Shown here: positions 18,199 to 26,754 of the stretch, piece by piece | How positions within the stretch are numbered: position 1 is the first letter of the stretch | How the letters are laid out: each line of letters starts with the position of its first letter | Assembly: GCA_009837395.1 (NCBI GenBank) | Contig: VXTP01000043.1 | Location: 520,936-584,935, forward strand | Origin: Gemmatimonadota bacterium | GTDB taxonomy: Bacteria > JAAXHH01 | Direction of reading: 5' to 3' | Length of the DNA stretch: 64,000 bases | Translations under genes and position numbers: made by a program | The notes under the pieces: model-generated | What the model was told of the DNA's origin: nothing | Databases searched by the model: none | Seen by the model: only the letters and a program-made list of their open reading frames with translations

Positions 18199-19749
18199 TC
18201 AGCTCTTCCAGTCCTTTACCAGTTGCAGCAGCAGACGCACCCCCACTCCCGTGGCTCCTTTCGGGCAATATGGCTTGCTAGCATCCGTATACGCGGTCCC
18301 CGCGATGTCCAGGTGTACCCAGGGACGTTCGACGAACTTCGCCAGGAACGCGCCCGCGGTCAGTGCACCGGCCCACCGTCCCCCGGTGTTCTTCACGTCG
18401 GCGACATGGCTTTTGATCTGGTCGTGGTAGTCCTTCCACAGCGGAAGCGGCCACACCCGCTCTCCCGCAGTCTCTCCGGCCGACCGGACCCGGTCCTGCA
18501 ACCCGTCGTCGTTGCCCATCATCCCGGTCGCGGCATAACCGAGGGCGACCACGCACGCTCCCGTCAACGTGGCCAGGTCGATCACCGCGGTGGGGTTGTA
18601 CCGTTCCGCGTACTCCAGCGCATCGGCGAGTACGAGGCGCCCTTCGGCGTCGGTGTTGATCACTTCGATCGTCTTGCCCGAGCGGGTCGTGATGATGTCG
18701 CCGGGCTTGAGCGCCTTGCCGTCCGGGAGGTTTTCGGTGGCGGGTACGAGTCCCACCACGTGCAGGGAAGGTTTCGCCAGGGCGATGGACCGCATCGCGC
18801 CGATCACCGCGGCCGCACCGGACATGTCGTGCTTCATTTCCTCCATGCCGCCGCTCGATTTGATGGATATTCCGCCGCTGTCGAAGGTGATGCCCTTGCC
18901 GATGAATACCAGCGTATCCGTCCCGTCGGACGCTTCGCCGTGTTCCAGCACAATGAATCGAGGCGGCTCCTCGCTGCCGGCGTTGACGGCGAGCAGGGCG
19001 CCCATGCGCTCCTTTGCGATGTCCTTCCGCGTCAGGACGCGGCATTTCAGTCCGGTTTCACCGGCCATTTTCCGGGCGGCGGCGGCCAGCTTGCGCGGGG
19101 TCATCGCATTGCCGGGCGCGTTGGAGAGGTCCCGTGCCAGGGTCGTGCCCTCGGCGCTTATCTGGCCGTCTTCAATCCCGTCCCTGATCTCATAGGCCTG
19201 CGCCCGTTGCGGCGTCACTACGTTCACCGACTCGAGGCGGGGTCGATCTTCATCGCCGGTCTTGAAGTCGTCGTACCGGTACGCGCCAAGCAGCAGGCCT
19301 TCCACCGTGGCCTGTGCGCAGTCCCGAAGCTCGAATCCCGGTGCGACGGGGCCGTCCGGTCCGCCCGGTCCGTCTGGCCCGCCCGGTCCGCCCGGTCCGC
19401 TTGGTCCGTGCACGGTTATGGACAGTTCGGATACACCGAGCTTCAGCGCCCTTCTGACCGCGATGCCGGATGCGCGCCGTGCCGTTTCAAGGGAGAATCC
19501 ATCGCGCGATCCGAGTCCCACGAGGATTATACGGCCCGGCGGCGCCTGGCCGAGCGGATACAGCACCGCGACTTCCTGGTCTTCGCCCTTGAAATCTCCC
19601 ACGGCCAGCACGTCGCGCAGATACCGGTGCAACGCGGATTCCATGACCGCGGCGTCGCTCTCCTCGAGCCGTTCCTCCTTGAACAGCCCGATGACCACAG
19701 TGGTGTCGACTTCCGATCCGATCCGTCCGATTTTAACGTCTATCTGCAT
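18199..19749 (-). CDS. pepA: Leucyl aminopeptidase (M17) with collagen-like insert
   Basis: This 516-residue cytosolic aminopeptidase removes N-terminal residues from peptides using two metal ions. The catalytic domain shows GKGITFDSGGISIK, MKHDMSGAAA and the M17 signature NTDAEGRLVLADAL, where metal and catalytic residues are intact. The N-terminal regulatory domain (1-165) carries an unusual Gly-Pro-X run at residues 115-138 (GPSGPGGPGGPDGPGG), encoded by 9-base tandem repeats. The insert falls before the linker into the catalytic half and probably forms a surface loop. The gene lies 96 bases after fmdB and 3 bases before the phosphoesterase. Confidence 0.94.
   Translation of the reverse strand: MQIDVKIGRIGSEVDTTVVIGLFKEERLEESDAAVMESALHRYLRDVLAVGDFKGEDQEVAVLYPLGQAPPGRIILVGLGSRDGFSLETARRASGIAVRRALKLGVSELSITVHGPSGPGGPGGPDGPGGPDGPVAPGFELRDCAQATVEGLLLGAYRYDDFKTGDEDRPRLESVNVVTPQRAQAYEIRDGIEDGQISAEGTTLARDLSNAPGNAMTPRKLAAAARKMAGETGLKCRVLTRKDIAKERMGALLAVNAGSEEPPRFIVLEHGEASDGTDTLVFIGKGITFDSGGISIKSSGGMEEMKHDMSGAAAVIGAMRSIALAKPSLHVVGLVPATENLPDGKALKPGDIITTRSGKTIEVINTDAEGRLVLADALEYAERYNPTAVIDLATLTGACVVALGYAATGMMGNDDGLQDRVRSAGETAGERVWPLPLWKDYHDQIKSHVADVKNTGGRWAGALTAGAFLAKFVERPWVHLDIAGTAYTDASKPYCPKGATGVGVRLLLQLVKDWKS
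19336..19407. repeat. In-frame 9-bp tandem repeats inside pepA
   Basis: Degenerate copies of GGTCCGCCC encode a Gly-Pro-X stretch of about 24 residues. Unit length is a multiple of three, so the reading frame is kept. Confidence 0.8.
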
Positions 19750-19845
19750 GCGTTTTTGTCCGTATTGGGGCGGTCCGAGGTACCGTATCGAAAGTCCGGA
19801 TACCGGCCCGAATGCACAGGCGTCCAGTGAAGGGGATTCATGAGA

Positions 19846-20079
19846 TCAATGATGGCATCCGCAGGCTGGTCCGCAAGACGAGGAGGGAACAGGTGCCGGA
19901 GTTGCCGCGGTAGCCGCGGAGTCTTTTGCCGATACAGCTGTTGCGAAAGTGGAGAACTTCTTGACCACGTCGTCTTCTGAGCACGTGGGACAAGAAACGC
20001 TTTCCGATGCGGCCGCGTTCATTACGAGCATTTCGAAATCCAAGTCACAATGGGTGCAGTGGTATTCAAAGACTGGCAT
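19846..20079 (-). CDS. FmdB-family zinc ribbon protein
   Basis: This small 77-residue protein has the FmdB/CxxC-CxxC regulatory-type zinc ribbon (EYHCTHC at 5-11, CPTC at about 30). An alanine-rich linker and a cysteine/histidine-rich end (CGPACGCHH) follow. Family members are widespread and poorly characterised; some are linked to formamidase or amidase regulation. It sits between glcF-like and pepA genes on the same strand, with 62 and 96 bases on either side. Confidence 0.85.
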   Translation of the reverse strand: MPVFEYHCTHCDLDFEMLVMNAAASESVSCPTCSEDDVVKKFSTFATAVSAKDSAATAATPAPVPSSSCGPACGCHH

Positions 20080-20141
20080 GGCGGGTTACGCTCCTGTTGG
20101 GGTTGCGGCGCCGGGCCGGAGCCCGTTCGCCGATGAGCCGG

Positions 20142-21473
20142 CTAGGCTTCTACTGATACGGTTTGCTGAACGTTCGCTTCTTCCTCGCGCTTCAGTCGGT
20201 AGGCCCGGTCGAGCAGTTCCACCGGGTGAAGGACCTCGATCTCCCCGCCGTCCCGGTTTATGCCGTGCCGGATCTGCAGGATGCAGCCGGGATTGCCGGT
20301 GGCCACCACGTCGGGCGCAGCCTGCCTGACGTGGTTCATCTTGCGCGCGAGCAGCCGGTCCGCCATGGCGGGATGGGTAATGTTATAAATGCCGGCGCTG
20401 CCGCAGCACCAGTCCGATTCCTCCAGCTCGACGAGCTCGAGGCCGGGAATCAGGCTCAGCAGATCCCGGGGCTCTTCGCGGACGCGCTGTCCGTGGGCCA
20501 GGTGGCAGGCATCGTGATAGGCGACCCGTGCCCGGACCGGTCCCATGTCCTTCTTGACGGGTATCCCGGAGAGAAACTCGTGGACGTCCTTTACCTTGTC
20601 CGCGAAGACACGGGCTCGGTCGTGGTAGTCGTGATCCCCGGCCAGCAGGTCGCCGTACTCCTTCAACTGCGCGCCGCATCCCGCGGCGTTGATGATGACG
20701 GCATCGACTTCCGCGTGTTCAAAAGCATCGATGTTCCTGCGGGCTAGTGATTCGGCCACCCCGCGCTCCCCGCTGTGTACCTGAAGCGCACCGCAGCAGG
20801 TCTGGGCTTCGGGAAGGACCACGTCGCACCCATTTTCGTTCAATACACGGACCGTCGCGGCGTTCACGTGGGTAAACATCTCGTTCATGACGCATCCCGT
20901 AACCAAGCCTACGCGATAGGTCGCCGTCCCCCGCGCCGGGGCGAAGGGTCGTAGCTCCGCCTTCATCGATGCTCTGGGCATGTCCGGCATCATGGCCTCC
21001 ATGCCGCGCAGGCGGGAAGGTAGCCATTTCGTCAGGCCCAGACCGCGAGCGAGTTTTTGTATGCCAAGTGCCTGGTACCAGCGTAAAGGCAGGAAAATCA
21101 CGGAGAGCAGGAAACGCGACGGCAGCAGCCGCTCGAACACCAGGTTCCGGAAAAGCCGGCCGAGCAAGGGCCTGGGACGCTGCTCGACGATCTCCGCCCG
21201 GGCCGCTTCCACGAGACTGCCGTAGTGGACTCCCGCGGGACAGGCCGTTTCGCAGGCCCGGCAGTCCAGGCACCCGCTTATATGCGTCTCGAAGTGATCC
21301 GTCAGTTCGATTCGCCCGTCCGCGTAGGCCCGCATGAGGTGGATGCGGCCGCGGGGGGAATCCATTTCCACGCCGAGTTCGGTATAGGTCGGACAGGCTG
21401 GAAGACACAGTCCGCAGTGCACGCAATCCAGAAACTTGTCGTATTCGTGTACCAGCCTGTTCTGCGTGCTCAT
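20142..21473 (-). CDS. GlcF-like (Fe-S)-binding oxidoreductase subunit
   Basis: This 443-residue protein resembles the glycolate oxidase iron-sulfur subunit. Two [4Fe-4S] ferredoxin motifs open it (CVHCGLCLPACPTY, CLDCRACETACPAG). Two CCG domains follow (CCGALQVHSGE near 225, CCGSAGIYNITHP near 360), which in GlcF and heterodisulfide-reductase-type proteins bind clusters. It would carry electrons from an FAD dehydrogenase (GlcD/E) that is not in this window, so the exact substrate is uncertain. It is the first gene of the minus-strand run down to formate dehydrogenase, with a strong promoter candidate at 21596-21624. Confidence 0.88.
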   Translation of the reverse strand: MSTQNRLVHEYDKFLDCVHCGLCLPACPTYTELGVEMDSPRGRIHLMRAYADGRIELTDHFETHISGCLDCRACETACPAGVHYGSLVEAARAEIVEQRPRPLLGRLFRNLVFERLLPSRFLLSVIFLPLRWYQALGIQKLARGLGLTKWLPSRLRGMEAMMPDMPRASMKAELRPFAPARGTATYRVGLVTGCVMNEMFTHVNAATVRVLNENGCDVVLPEAQTCCGALQVHSGERGVAESLARRNIDAFEHAEVDAVIINAAGCGAQLKEYGDLLAGDHDYHDRARVFADKVKDVHEFLSGIPVKKDMGPVRARVAYHDACHLAHGQRVREEPRDLLSLIPGLELVELEESDWCCGSAGIYNITHPAMADRLLARKMNHVRQAAPDVVATGNPGCILQIRHGINRDGGEIEVLHPVELLDRAYRLKREEEANVQQTVSVEA

Positions 21474-21501
21474 GCTATGCGGATTCCGTTCTTACGCGGG
21501 C

Positions 21502-21579
21502 GGGTGCATCGGTCGGCCCCTTCGGCAGGATGCATCGGCCGGCCTCAACAACCGGGTGCATCGGCCGGTCCCTTCGGCC
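21502..21579. repeat. Three 26-bp tandem repeats in the glcF leader
   Basis: Three adjacent 26-base units (21502-21527, 21528-21553, 21554-21579) share the core GCATCGG followed by CGG. Units one and three differ at three positions; unit two is more diverged. They lie between the predicted promoter and the ATG of the GlcF-like gene, so they would be in its leader RNA. The unit is not a multiple of three, which argues against coding. Confidence 0.8.
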
Positions 21580-21595
21580 GGGTGACGATCGTAGT

Positions 21596-21624
21596 ATTAC
21601 AATGTTTTAAGCGTATATTGTCAA
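21596..21624 (-). promoter_or_regulatory. Promoter for the GlcF-like gene
   Basis: Minus strand TTGACA (21619-21624) and TGTAAT (21596-21601) are separated by 17 bases, a near-consensus housekeeping promoter about 120 bases before the ATG. The rest of the 340-base gap up to 21812 is AT-richer and shows a small inverted repeat (GGAAGG/CCTTCC near 21642), but I see no gene in it. Confidence 0.6.
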
Positions 21625-21812
21625 GCAGTTTATGACCACACCGGAAGGTGAAATAACCCTTCCAAAATTCTCCGTTCGATCTATCTTTCCATGATACGCG
21701 CGCACTTGCGTTACAGCGCGTAGACGTGCGCACTCGCGTTGCCAGACAGGGAACATCCGGTCCGTAAAACCGACCTTTAAAAACTACGATTCGACAGGAA
21801 GGAGCCGATTGC

Positions 21813-22697
21813 ATGTCCGCGTTCGAAGGTATCCTGCCCGCCATCATCACCCCGATGCACAGCGACGGCAGTTTCAATGAAGAGGCGTTCCGCCGGGTCA
21901 TGGAATTCAATATCGAGGCCGGTGTCCACGGATTCTGGATCGCGGGCGGGACGGGGGAAAGCATACTGCTCACCGACGAGGAGAACATGCGGATCGCTAC
22001 GGCGTCCGCGGATCAGTCCCGGGGCCGGGTGAACAACATCATGCATGTCGGCGCCGCGACCACCGAAAGGGCAGCCCGGCTGGCCGAACATGCCGCGGGT
22101 GCCGGGGTTGAGGCCATCTGCTGCGTACCGCCTTTTTTCTACGGCCGGACCGACGAAGCGATCGTTGAACACTACCGCGTCGTGGCGGCCGCGGCGGACC
22201 TACCCTTATTCGTCTACAACCTGCCCCAGTCCACGGGCGTCGAGATCACACCCGGACTGATGCAGAAGATCCAGGACAAGGTGCCGCAGCTGACCGGACT
22301 CAAGCACTCGTCCCCGGTTTTTGCCAACGTGCGCAGCTTCTCGGCCATGGGGCTGAAGTGCCTGGTAGGCAACCACCAGTTGATGCTCCCGGCCCTGACG
22401 ATCGGCGCTACGGGCTGCGTGGACGGACCACCGGTCATAACGCCGGAATACTGGGTGGAAATCTGGAAGGCCTACCGTGCGGGTGACCTGGGACGGGCCG
22501 AATCAGCGCAGGATCGCGCCAGCGGGGTGTGGGCGTCCCTGGGCGCGTGTGGCGGCGAGTTCCATTCGGTGGCCAAGGCGGCGCTCAGCGAGCGGCTGGG
22601 CATCGAATGCGGGACGTCGCGGCCGCCGGGAAGGCCCTTGTCGAAGGAACAGCGGGACGCACTGCGCCGGACCATGGCCGATCTCGGCCTCGTGTAA
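21813..22697 (+). CDS. Dihydrodipicolinate synthase/N-acetylneuraminate lyase family aldolase
   Basis: This 294-residue class I aldolase-fold protein has the family opening GILPAIITPMHSDGS, the substrate-binding GGTGES, the tyrosine in LFVYNLPQSTG and the Schiff-base lysine in LTGLKHSS. True DapA is possible, but in this setting it could equally be a 2-keto-3-deoxy sugar acid aldolase or dehydratase. The last 30 residues (CGTSRPPGRPLSKEQRD) are typical of the broader subfamily. GGAAGGAG precedes the ATG. It converges on the dehydrogenase gene, 14 bases away. Confidence 0.85.
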   Translation: MSAFEGILPAIITPMHSDGSFNEEAFRRVMEFNIEAGVHGFWIAGGTGESILLTDEENMRIATASADQSRGRVNNIMHVGAATTERAARLAEHAAGAGVEAICCVPPFFYGRTDEAIVEHYRVVAAAADLPLFVYNLPQSTGVEITPGLMQKIQDKVPQLTGLKHSSPVFANVRSFSAMGLKCLVGNHQLMLPALTIGATGCVDGPPVITPEYWVEIWKAYRAGDLGRAESAQDRASGVWASLGACGGEFHSVAKAALSERLGIECGTSRPPGRPLSKEQRDALRRTMADLGLV

Positions 22698-22711
22698 TGG
22701 ACCACGGACCG

Positions 22712-23770
22712 TCATTTCGACAGACGCCTCACGATGTCATCGCCCACTTCCACGGTACGCGATCCGCCCCCGATGTCGGGCGTGCGGATCCGTCCTTCGG
22801 CGAGGTTCTTCGATACCGCTCCGCGAATGGCCGCTCCGGCCTCTTCTTCACCCAGAAACTCGACCATCATGGCCGCCGCGAGGATCGTGGCTAAGGGATT
22901 GACCTGGCCCTTTCCGATGAGTTCGAAGGCGGAACCGTGGACCGGCTCGAACATGGAGGGATGTATCCGTTCGGGGTTCAGGTTCGCGCTGGGAGCCAGG
23001 CCCATGCTGCCCACGGTGATCGCCGAGATATCGGTCAGGATGTCGCCGAAGAGGTTCGAGGCCACCACCACGTCGAAATCCTGGGGCCGGCGCACGAAGT
23101 CCATGGCCGCCGCGTCGATGAGGAGGGACTCGGTCTCGACGTCTCCGTATTCCGTTTTCACACTGTCGAACACCTCGTCCCAGAAGACCATGCCATGACC
23201 CTGGGCGTTTGACTTGGTTATGGACGTGACCAGGCGCCGGCCGTCGCGGCGCCGCGCTTCTTCGAAGGCGTATCGGATGATGCGCTCGGTGCCGTGCCGC
23301 GTGAAGACGGCGGTCTGGACCGCGACCTCGTGGTCAGTCTGCTGATACACCCGCCCCCCGATATCGGCGTATTCCCCTTCGGTATTCTCCCGGATGACCA
23401 CCAGGTCGATGTCGCCGGCCCCCTGTCCCGCCAGGGGAGACTGCACGCCCGCGTACAGGTAGGCGGGCCGGACGCAGGCATACTGGTCGAATCTGCGGCG
23501 TATGGGGAGAATCAGGTTGTTCAGGGTGATGTGGTCCTGCACTTCCTCGTCGCCGACCGCACCGAAGAATATGGCGTCGAAGGCCGCGAGCCGATCCAGC
23601 CCGCCCTCGGGAATGAACCTTCCCGTTCGCTTGTAGCGTTCGGAACTCCAGTCGAAACGGGTGAAACGAAAGGCCGGGCCCCCCAGCGCTTCGAGCGTCT
23701 TGATGCCTTCCTCGATGACTTCGGGACCGACGCCGTCTCCGCCGATCACGGCGATTTGATAATTTGACAT
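22712..23770 (-). CDS. Isocitrate/isopropylmalate family dehydrogenase (tartrate/D-malate type)
   Basis: This 352-residue NAD-dependent beta-decarboxylating dehydrogenase opens with IAVIGGDGVGPEVIEEG and carries IRENTEGEYADIGGR, the catalytic SITKSNAQGHG, and the metal-binding aspartates around NLFGDILTDISA. It ends with MFEPVHGSAFELIGKG. The REN-TEGEY pattern and lack of a leuACD context favour tartrate or D-malate dehydrogenase over LeuB, though LeuB is not excluded. It is the last gene of a probable operon with a HEAT protein and a KdaD-like enzyme, which points to sugar-acid breakdown. Confidence 0.85.
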   Translation of the reverse strand: MSNYQIAVIGGDGVGPEVIEEGIKTLEALGGPAFRFTRFDWSSERYKRTGRFIPEGGLDRLAAFDAIFFGAVGDEEVQDHITLNNLILPIRRRFDQYACVRPAYLYAGVQSPLAGQGAGDIDLVVIRENTEGEYADIGGRVYQQTDHEVAVQTAVFTRHGTERIIRYAFEEARRRDGRRLVTSITKSNAQGHGMVFWDEVFDSVKTEYGDVETESLLIDAAAMDFVRRPQDFDVVVASNLFGDILTDISAITVGSMGLAPSANLNPERIHPSMFEPVHGSAFELIGKGQVNPLATILAAAMMVEFLGEEEAGAAIRGAVSKNLAEGRIRTPDIGGGSRTVEVGDDIVRRLSK

Positions 23771-23867
23771 GTTTGAATGAACCGGTGAGCCTTTCCAGGG
23801 TTAGTCGTCAGGGAAGCATGGATCAGGGGAATTCACTCAGGTCGAGGCGGCAGGGCATGCGGACCAT

Positions 23868-24434
23868 TCAGGCGTCGACGCCTCCGGCGGAGCACTCGTC
23901 GCAAATCCACGCGGCACGGGTCATCCCGCCCGCGGGGATCTCCGTCTCGTAGTCCTGCGCAACCGGCACCCGAGTCCTGCCGCAGAAGTCGCATTTTCCG
24001 GTCAGCTTCGGATGCCGGCCGGCCGGCATTTCCTCGCGCATCCGGGACACCGCGTCTTCATTGAGAAACGGTTCGGCGAACTGCCGCGCGAATCCGAGCA
24101 CCTGGCGGTCCGTCTCGGTCTCCAACGCGCGGCGGACGATGGGTTCGAAGGCCGGATCGGTGGGACAGCCTCCGTCCTCCAGCGTATGCCAGGCCCGCCG
24201 GCGGACTCGGGCGTCTTCATCCTCCATCATCCGGTAGAGCGCTTTCCAGACTTCTTCGTTGCGGTGACGGACGTGGCACGGACACATGTAGGTCGCGGCC
24301 ACGATACGGTCTTCGGGATCCCCGCTTTCGGACAGTCGCAGGAGTTCCGCGATATCTTCCCGGCTCACGCGTTCCTCGCCCGGCTTCCGCCAGGCCTTCT
24401 GGTGGCGATTGAGTCCGCTATTCCGTCTGCCCAT
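23868..24434 (-). CDS. HEAT-repeat protein with C-terminal zinc ribbon
   Basis: This 188-residue soluble protein has HEAT-type helical repeats from about 25 to 125 (EDRIVAATYMCPCHVRH, DARVRRRAWHTLEDGG). A four-cysteine module, CDFCGRTR and later CDEC, lies at the C-terminus and should bind zinc. No enzyme motif is visible; a scaffold or protein-binding role is inferred. It sits 13 bases after the KdaD-like gene and about 100 bases before the dehydrogenase, within the same operon. Confidence 0.75.
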   Translation of the reverse strand: MGRRNSGLNRHQKAWRKPGEERVSREDIAELLRLSESGDPEDRIVAATYMCPCHVRHRNEEVWKALYRMMEDEDARVRRRAWHTLEDGGCPTDPAFEPIVRRALETETDRQVLGFARQFAEPFLNEDAVSRMREEMPAGRHPKLTGKCDFCGRTRVPVAQDYETEIPAGGMTRAAWICDECSAGGVDA

Positions 24435-24447
24435 CGCTTTGTCCCGG

Positions 24448-25353
24448 TCAGAGTTGCTGCACGGGATTGGAGAGTACGCCGATCTGGGGGGAGGCGATCA
24501 TCACGATGTCGTCCTCACGCAGTCCCAGGTCGTTCGGCACGATGATGCCCGTGCCCGTGGAAACGACCGTACCCGCGGGGATCAGGTTGTCCCGGTAGAG
24601 GTACTCGTTCAACTCGTCGAAACTGCGCGCCAGTTGCGAAGTGTTGGCCTCTCCCTCGAACACGACGGCGTCGTCCCGCAGAATCCGGCAATGAATGTCG
24701 ATATTGTAGGGATCGTCGATCTCGTCCGCGGTGACCAGGGCGGGTCCGAGCGCGCAACAGCCCTGGTAGATCTTGGACTGGTTCAGGTAGAGCGGATTCG
24801 CCTTCTCGATATCCCAGGCCGAAACGTCGTTGCACAGGGTATAACCGACGATCTCGCCTTCTTCGCCCAGCACATAGGCCAGTTCGGGCTCGGTGGCGGT
24901 GAAGCTGGAGTCGCCGCGCACGCATATGGGCGCGTTGGGTCCGGAACAACGCGAAGCGGTGGCCTTGAAGAAGGACTCGGGCCGATCGGACTGGTATACC
25001 TGGTCATAAATGGTCTGCTGGGCGTCGTCGTCCCTGAATTCGGCACTCCGCTTGTAGGTCACGCCGAAGCCCCACACCTCGGGCGAGAAGATCGGAACCA
25101 TCAGGTGCGGTACGCCCACGTCCGGCGTAACGTCGAGCGATTCGTAGGTAAACCCGGTCAATTGGCCGTCGTAGTCGTTCGTAGCGCGTTCGACGAGCTC
25201 GGACAGCGAGAGACGGGCCGCTCCGGCTATGTAAAGGAGGTCGTTGACGGTCTCCACCTCCGGCATGACTTCCGAAAGGTCGATGATCTGGTCGTCCTGG
25301 AGGATGCCCACGCCGGACTCCTGGCCGGGTTCGTAGTATTGAACCAGTTTCAT
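24448..25353 (-). CDS. Fumarylacetoacetate hydrolase family enzyme, KdaD-like
   Basis: This 301-residue FAH-fold enzyme has the conserved acidic metal-binding segment ATEPELAYVLGEEGEIVGY. It also has NDVSAWDIEKANPLYLNQSK, YQGCCALGPA and the C-terminal GTGIIVPNDLGL. Its pattern resembles 2-keto-3-deoxy-D-arabinonate dehydratase, which makes 2-oxoglutarate semialdehyde from sugar acids; this assignment is from memory of the family. ATG 25353 is chosen over the longer frame from 25410 because it begins the conserved MKLVQYYEPG. It heads an operon with the HEAT protein and the tartrate/D-malate-type dehydrogenase. Confidence 0.83.
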   Translation of the reverse strand: MKLVQYYEPGQESGVGILQDDQIIDLSEVMPEVETVNDLLYIAGAARLSLSELVERATNDYDGQLTGFTYESLDVTPDVGVPHLMVPIFSPEVWGFGVTYKRSAEFRDDDAQQTIYDQVYQSDRPESFFKATASRCSGPNAPICVRGDSSFTATEPELAYVLGEEGEIVGYTLCNDVSAWDIEKANPLYLNQSKIYQGCCALGPALVTADEIDDPYNIDIHCRILRDDAVVFEGEANTSQLARSFDELNEYLYRDNLIPAGTVVSTGTGIIVPNDLGLREDDIVMIASPQIGVLSNPVQQL

Positions 25354-25415
25354 TCGAGATTCCCCAGTATTCAAGGAGGGTTTTACCGGATTCATGCATG
25401 CAAAAAGCACAGGTA

Positions 25416-25443
25416 AAGATAGGATTCCAGCGCCTCGTGTAAA
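25416..25443 (-). promoter_or_regulatory. Candidate promoter for the KdaD-like operon
   Basis: Minus strand TTTACA (25438-25443) and TATCTT (25416-25421) have a 16-base spacer, 63 bases before the ATG. Confidence 0.42.
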
Positions 25444-25532
25444 GGGAATTCTATCCCGTGTCCCTGGGTGTGGTTTGCGGTTAGTGCTTGATCGCAGGCA
25501 CGGCGAACGTTACCATTGGAAAAGCTTTTTTG

Positions 25533-25563
25533 TTGAAGTGGGAAGCGCTGGATGGTGTATACT
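25533..25563 (+). promoter_or_regulatory. Candidate promoter for the pentaheme cytochrome
   Basis: A near-perfect -10 TATACT (25558-25563) follows TTGAAG (25533-25538) with a long 19-base spacer, 61 bases before the GTG start. Confidence 0.38.
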
Positions 25564-25624
25564 ATTCCGTTTGCAGCGTCGTATCTACAGTTGGTCGAAA
25601 TCTACAACCCGGAAAGCACGCCGA

Positions 25625-26428
25625 GTGTCCTTTTTACTCCGGACCGCCGCCGTTCTGATCATGCTGACCTTCGTACTTGGCGTGATTCTGCCCACGGCCC
25701 GCGGGCAACGCACCCCCGATTCTCAACGCACTCCCGATTCTCCCGTTACGAGTTGGCAGAAGCTTGAAACGCGGATGACCGACAACTGCGCCCTGTGCCA
25801 CCAGCGCCTGGGTGAACCCCTCGCAAAGCAGGTCGCCGAGTGGCAGGGCAGCATCCACGCGTGGAACGGCGTATTCTGCGACACGTGCCACGGGGGTGAT
25901 CCCACGAGCACCATACTCACCGTGGCCATGGGCGAGCAGAACGGGTTCATGGACGCACCACTGCCCGAAGCCATTCCGGAAGACTGCGGACGCTGCCACC
26001 CCGAGGCCCTGGAGAGCTTCTGGGAAAGCGCCCACGGGGATCTGTTCGAAGCCAACGATTTCGAACCCGAATGCGTCACCTGCCACAACAGTCACGACGT
26101 GACGGAAGTGCACATTGACATGGTGTCCATCACCGCGCCCTGCGGCGAATGCCACGACCAGGACTACATCGATGAGGTCCGCAATCCCCTGATCGACACG
26201 GACGGGAGAATCGAAAGGCTCTACGACGAGATCCTGGGCATGCCCGGCGACAACCCCAATGCGCCTTATCTCCGCAACCGTCTCGTCCGCGTCCGCAAGG
26301 AGTTCCGCGGCCTGGCGCACTACCTGGCCACCAACACCATCGTCACCAAGCGGCAAGCCATCGACCGTGAACTCGACTACATCGAATTCATGCTGCATTT
26401 CGATGACAGCACGGTCGAAGGCAAGTAA
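25625..26428 (+). CDS. Periplasmic pentaheme cytochrome c
   Basis: This protein (267 residues from GTG 25625) has a signal peptide or N-terminal anchor (VSFLLRTAAVLIMLTFVLGV) and five CxxCH heme-binding sites: CALCH, CDTCH, CGRCH, CVTCH and CGECH. The C-terminal third has no heme motif and looks helical. Electron transfer in the periplasm is expected, but no reductase or quinol-dehydrogenase partner is adjacent. The GTG start is preferred because GGAAAG lies seven bases upstream and it places the signal sequence at the N-terminus; a longer frame opens at 25394. The mature N-terminus has a duplicated QRTPDS. Confidence 0.85.
   Translation: MSFLLRTAAVLIMLTFVLGVILPTARGQRTPDSQRTPDSPVTSWQKLETRMTDNCALCHQRLGEPLAKQVAEWQGSIHAWNGVFCDTCHGGDPTSTILTVAMGEQNGFMDAPLPEAIPEDCGRCHPEALESFWESAHGDLFEANDFEPECVTCHNSHDVTEVHIDMVSITAPCGECHDQDYIDEVRNPLIDTDGRIERLYDEILGMPGDNPNAPYLRNRLVRVRKEFRGLAHYLATNTIVTKRQAIDRELDYIEFMLHFDDSTVEGK
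25706..25741. repeat. In-frame 18-bp duplication in the cytochrome gene
   Basis: Two adjacent 18-base units differing at one position encode QRTPDS twice, just after the signal peptide. Confidence 0.85.
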
Positions 26429-26505
26429 TCCGAAGACCGCGCACCGCCCCCCGCTCTCCCTCCCATACCACCGCGCCGGTTTTTCCTTTTCCAGGGTTAT
26501 TTCTG

Positions 26506-26534
26506 TTGACTTTCCACGTGGTCATCTCTAATTT
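26506..26534 (+). promoter_or_regulatory. tRNA-Phe promoter
   Basis: TTGACT (26506-26511) and TAATTT (26529-26534) with exactly 17 bases between them lie 24 bases before the tRNA. Confidence 0.6.
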
Positions 26535-26558
26535 TGACTGGCTTTGCCCGAGACGATT

Positions 26559-26631
26559 GCCGAGGTAGCTCAGGCGGTAGAGCAGTGGACTGAAAATCCA
26601 TGTGTCGACAGTTCGACTCTGTCCCTCGGCA
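26559..26631 (+). tRNA. tRNA-Phe (anticodon GAA)
   Basis: The 73-base cloverleaf folds fully. The acceptor stem GCCGAGG pairs with CCTCGGC. The D-stem GCTC/GAGC carries the loop AGGCGGTA. The anticodon stem GTGGA/TCCAT carries the loop CTGAAAA. The T-arm is GACAG-TTCGACT-CTGTC, and the discriminator base is A. The 3' CCA is not encoded. Confidence 0.97.
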
Positions 26632-26754
26632 TTTTCCACAATACAACGAATATCTCCTTCGGAACGGGTCTTCTGGCTGTCGTGACCCGCATCGGCGTGG
26701 TGCGTCCCCGCAGACCCCTAATCCTACTTCCACTGCAACCTTTCTTGAGCCGAG

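Noticed and set aside
21502-21579. 26-bp repeats considered as a CRISPR array
   Set aside because: The units are directly adjacent with no unique spacers, only three copies exist and no cas genes are present.
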